Shown here in pieces: positions 6,944 to 7,592 of a stretch of DNA of 7,592 nt (the stretch's first letter is position 1; every line of letters starts with the position of its first letter). Origin of the DNA: Myxococcales bacterium. GTDB taxonomy: Bacteria; Myxococcota_A; UBA9160; JALSIO01. The stretch spans positions 1 to 7,592 of the forward strand of contig JALSIO010000814.1 in assembly GCA_026989995.1 (NCBI GenBank), in the 5' to 3' direction. The position numbers and the translations under genes are program-made. Under the pieces are notes generated by a model. It did no database searches and was not told the origin of the DNA. It was given only the letters and a program-made list of their open reading frames with translations.

Positions 6944-7592
6944 TCAGCGGCGATCGCGGCGGGCGGCGGCCCGGAAGTCCGGCTCGCGCTTCTCGCGGAG
7001 CGCCGCCACGCCCTCCCGGGACTCCTCGGTCTGGTAGTAGAGCGCCAGCGCGGCGAAGCCGAGGCCCCCGATTCCGCGAATCGACTCGGAGTCGGCGTTC
7101 AGGGAGCGCTTGGCCAGTGCGATGGCGGTGGGACTGCGGGCGACGAGCTCCGCGCACCACCGATCGACCTCGCCGTCGAGCTCCTCGTCGGGCACCACCG
7201 CGTTGACGAGCCCCATGGCCAGCGCCTCCCGGGCCGTGTAGCGCCGGCACAGGAACCACATCTCCCGGGCCCGCTTCTCGCCCACCACCCGGGCGAGGTA
7301 GGCGGTGCCGAAGCCCGGATCCACCGAGCCCATGCGCGGGCCCACCTGCCCGAAGACGGCGCTCTCCGCCGCGAGGGTCAGGTCGCAGACCGTGGCGAGC
7401 ACGTTCCCTCCTCCGATCGCGTAGCCGCGCACCACTGCGACCACCGGCTTGGGAATGTCCCGGATCGCGGTGTGGACCTCGTCGATGGGCATGCCGATCA
7501 CCCCGCGCGATCCGCCGTAGCTTCCGTCGTGGTCGGACTGGTCCCCGCCCGTGCAGAAGGCCCGGTTTCCCGCGCCGGTCAGCACCACCGCC
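6944..7592 (-). CDS. badI: Crotonase-family acyl-CoA hydrolase, BadI-like (2-ketocyclohexanecarboxyl-CoA hydrolase), N-terminus cut by window edge
   Basis: The minus-strand frame is open to the window edge, so the GTG at 7588-7586 is not the start; about 50 N-terminal residues are missing compared with ~260-residue family members. The 215 visible residues include AFCTGGDQSDHDGSY (11-25), DEVHTAIRDIPKPV (37-50), the oxyanion-hole segment GYAIGGGNVLATVCDLT (56-72), GQVGPRMGSVDPGFG (81-95) and LYYQTEESREGV (184-195). The crotonase subgroup with GGDQ and GSxDxGFG comprises MenB and BadI. The HTAIRD, GNVLATxCDLT and GSVDPG details, as I recall the families, favour BadI, which hydrolytically opens the ring of 2-ketocyclohexane-1-carboxyl-CoA to pimeloyl-CoA in anaerobic benzoate/cyclohexanecarboxylate degradation. 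MenB (naphthoate synthase) is the alternative. Its stop abuts the stop of the convergent phosphotransferase gene with no gap or terminator. Confidence 0.75.
   Translation of the reverse strand, partial: AVVLTGAGNRAFCTGGDQSDHDGSYGGSRGVIGMPIDEVHTAIRDIPKPVVAVVRGYAIGGGNVLATVCDLTLAAESAVFGQVGPRMGSVDPGFGTAYLARVVGEKRAREMWFLCRRYTAREALAMGLVNAVVPDEELDGEVDRWCAELVARSPTAIALAKRSLNADSESIRGIGGLGFAALALYYQTEESREGVAALREKREPDFRAAARRDRR

Noticed and set aside
6944..7592. Calling the minus-strand gene menB (naphthoate synthase)
   Set aside because: MenB-like general motifs are present, but the HTAIRD, GNVLATVCDLT and GSVDPG details fit BadI better and no menaquinone genes are nearby. Kept as an alternative in the annotation.
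1..7592. Search for CRISPR repeats, tRNAs, rRNA, IS ends, direct repeats, phage or defence genes
   Set aside because: No regularly spaced repeats, no tRNA-like cloverleaf, no transposase motifs or terminal inverted repeats were seen; nearly all bases are in ordinary metabolic genes.

Overview
The window is GC-rich chromosomal DNA with strongly G/C-biased third codon positions and almost no non-coding space. It carries six plus-strand genes and one converging minus-strand gene at the right end. No phage, IS, CRISPR, tRNA or rRNA signal was seen. Gene content (tandem DADAH-type amidohydrolases, an actinobacterial-type inositol-3-phosphate synthase, a BadI-like acyl-CoA hydrolase) would fit an uncultured Myxococcota/Desulfobacterota/Binatota-like lineage or a high-GC actinobacterium. 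That placement is inference; no taxonomic marker is present.

Region 1 (1-3340) is a tightly packed amidohydrolase operon. It holds the C-terminal part of an N-acyl-D-amino-acid deacylase-like amidohydrolase_3 protein, overlapped by 10 nt by the first of two amidohydrolase_2 (ACMSD/gamma-resorcylate-decarboxylase-like) proteins; the second follows after 20 nt with a strong Shine-Dalgarno. The two amidohydrolase_2 proteins share a DADAH metal motif near the N-terminus and an SDYPH/TDYPH motif near the C-terminus. The substrate cannot be read from sequence.

Region 2 (3341-6943) begins after a 66-nt gap containing a TAGAAT -10-like hexamer. It encodes an extended SDR (TTG start), inositol-3-phosphate synthase (ino1), and a two-domain membrane protein overlapping ino1 by 14 nt. 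That last protein joins an N-terminal nucleotidyltransferase-like domain to a CDP-alcohol phosphotransferase domain. The arrangement resembles the MIPS plus IPCT/DIPPS gene pairs that make di-myo-inositol phosphate, or a phosphatidylinositol-type pathway: glucose-6-phosphate is converted to inositol-3-phosphate, which is transferred by a CDP-alcohol phosphotransferase. The nucleotidyltransferase domain lacks the recognisable G-x-G-x-R...P-K signature, which makes this the most interesting point in the window.

Region 3 (6944-7592, minus strand) is a crotonase-fold gene cut by the window edge. Its visible sequence looks more like BadI (2-ketocyclohexanecarboxyl-CoA hydrolase) than MenB. Its stop codon directly abuts the stop of the converging CDP-alcohol phosphotransferase gene.
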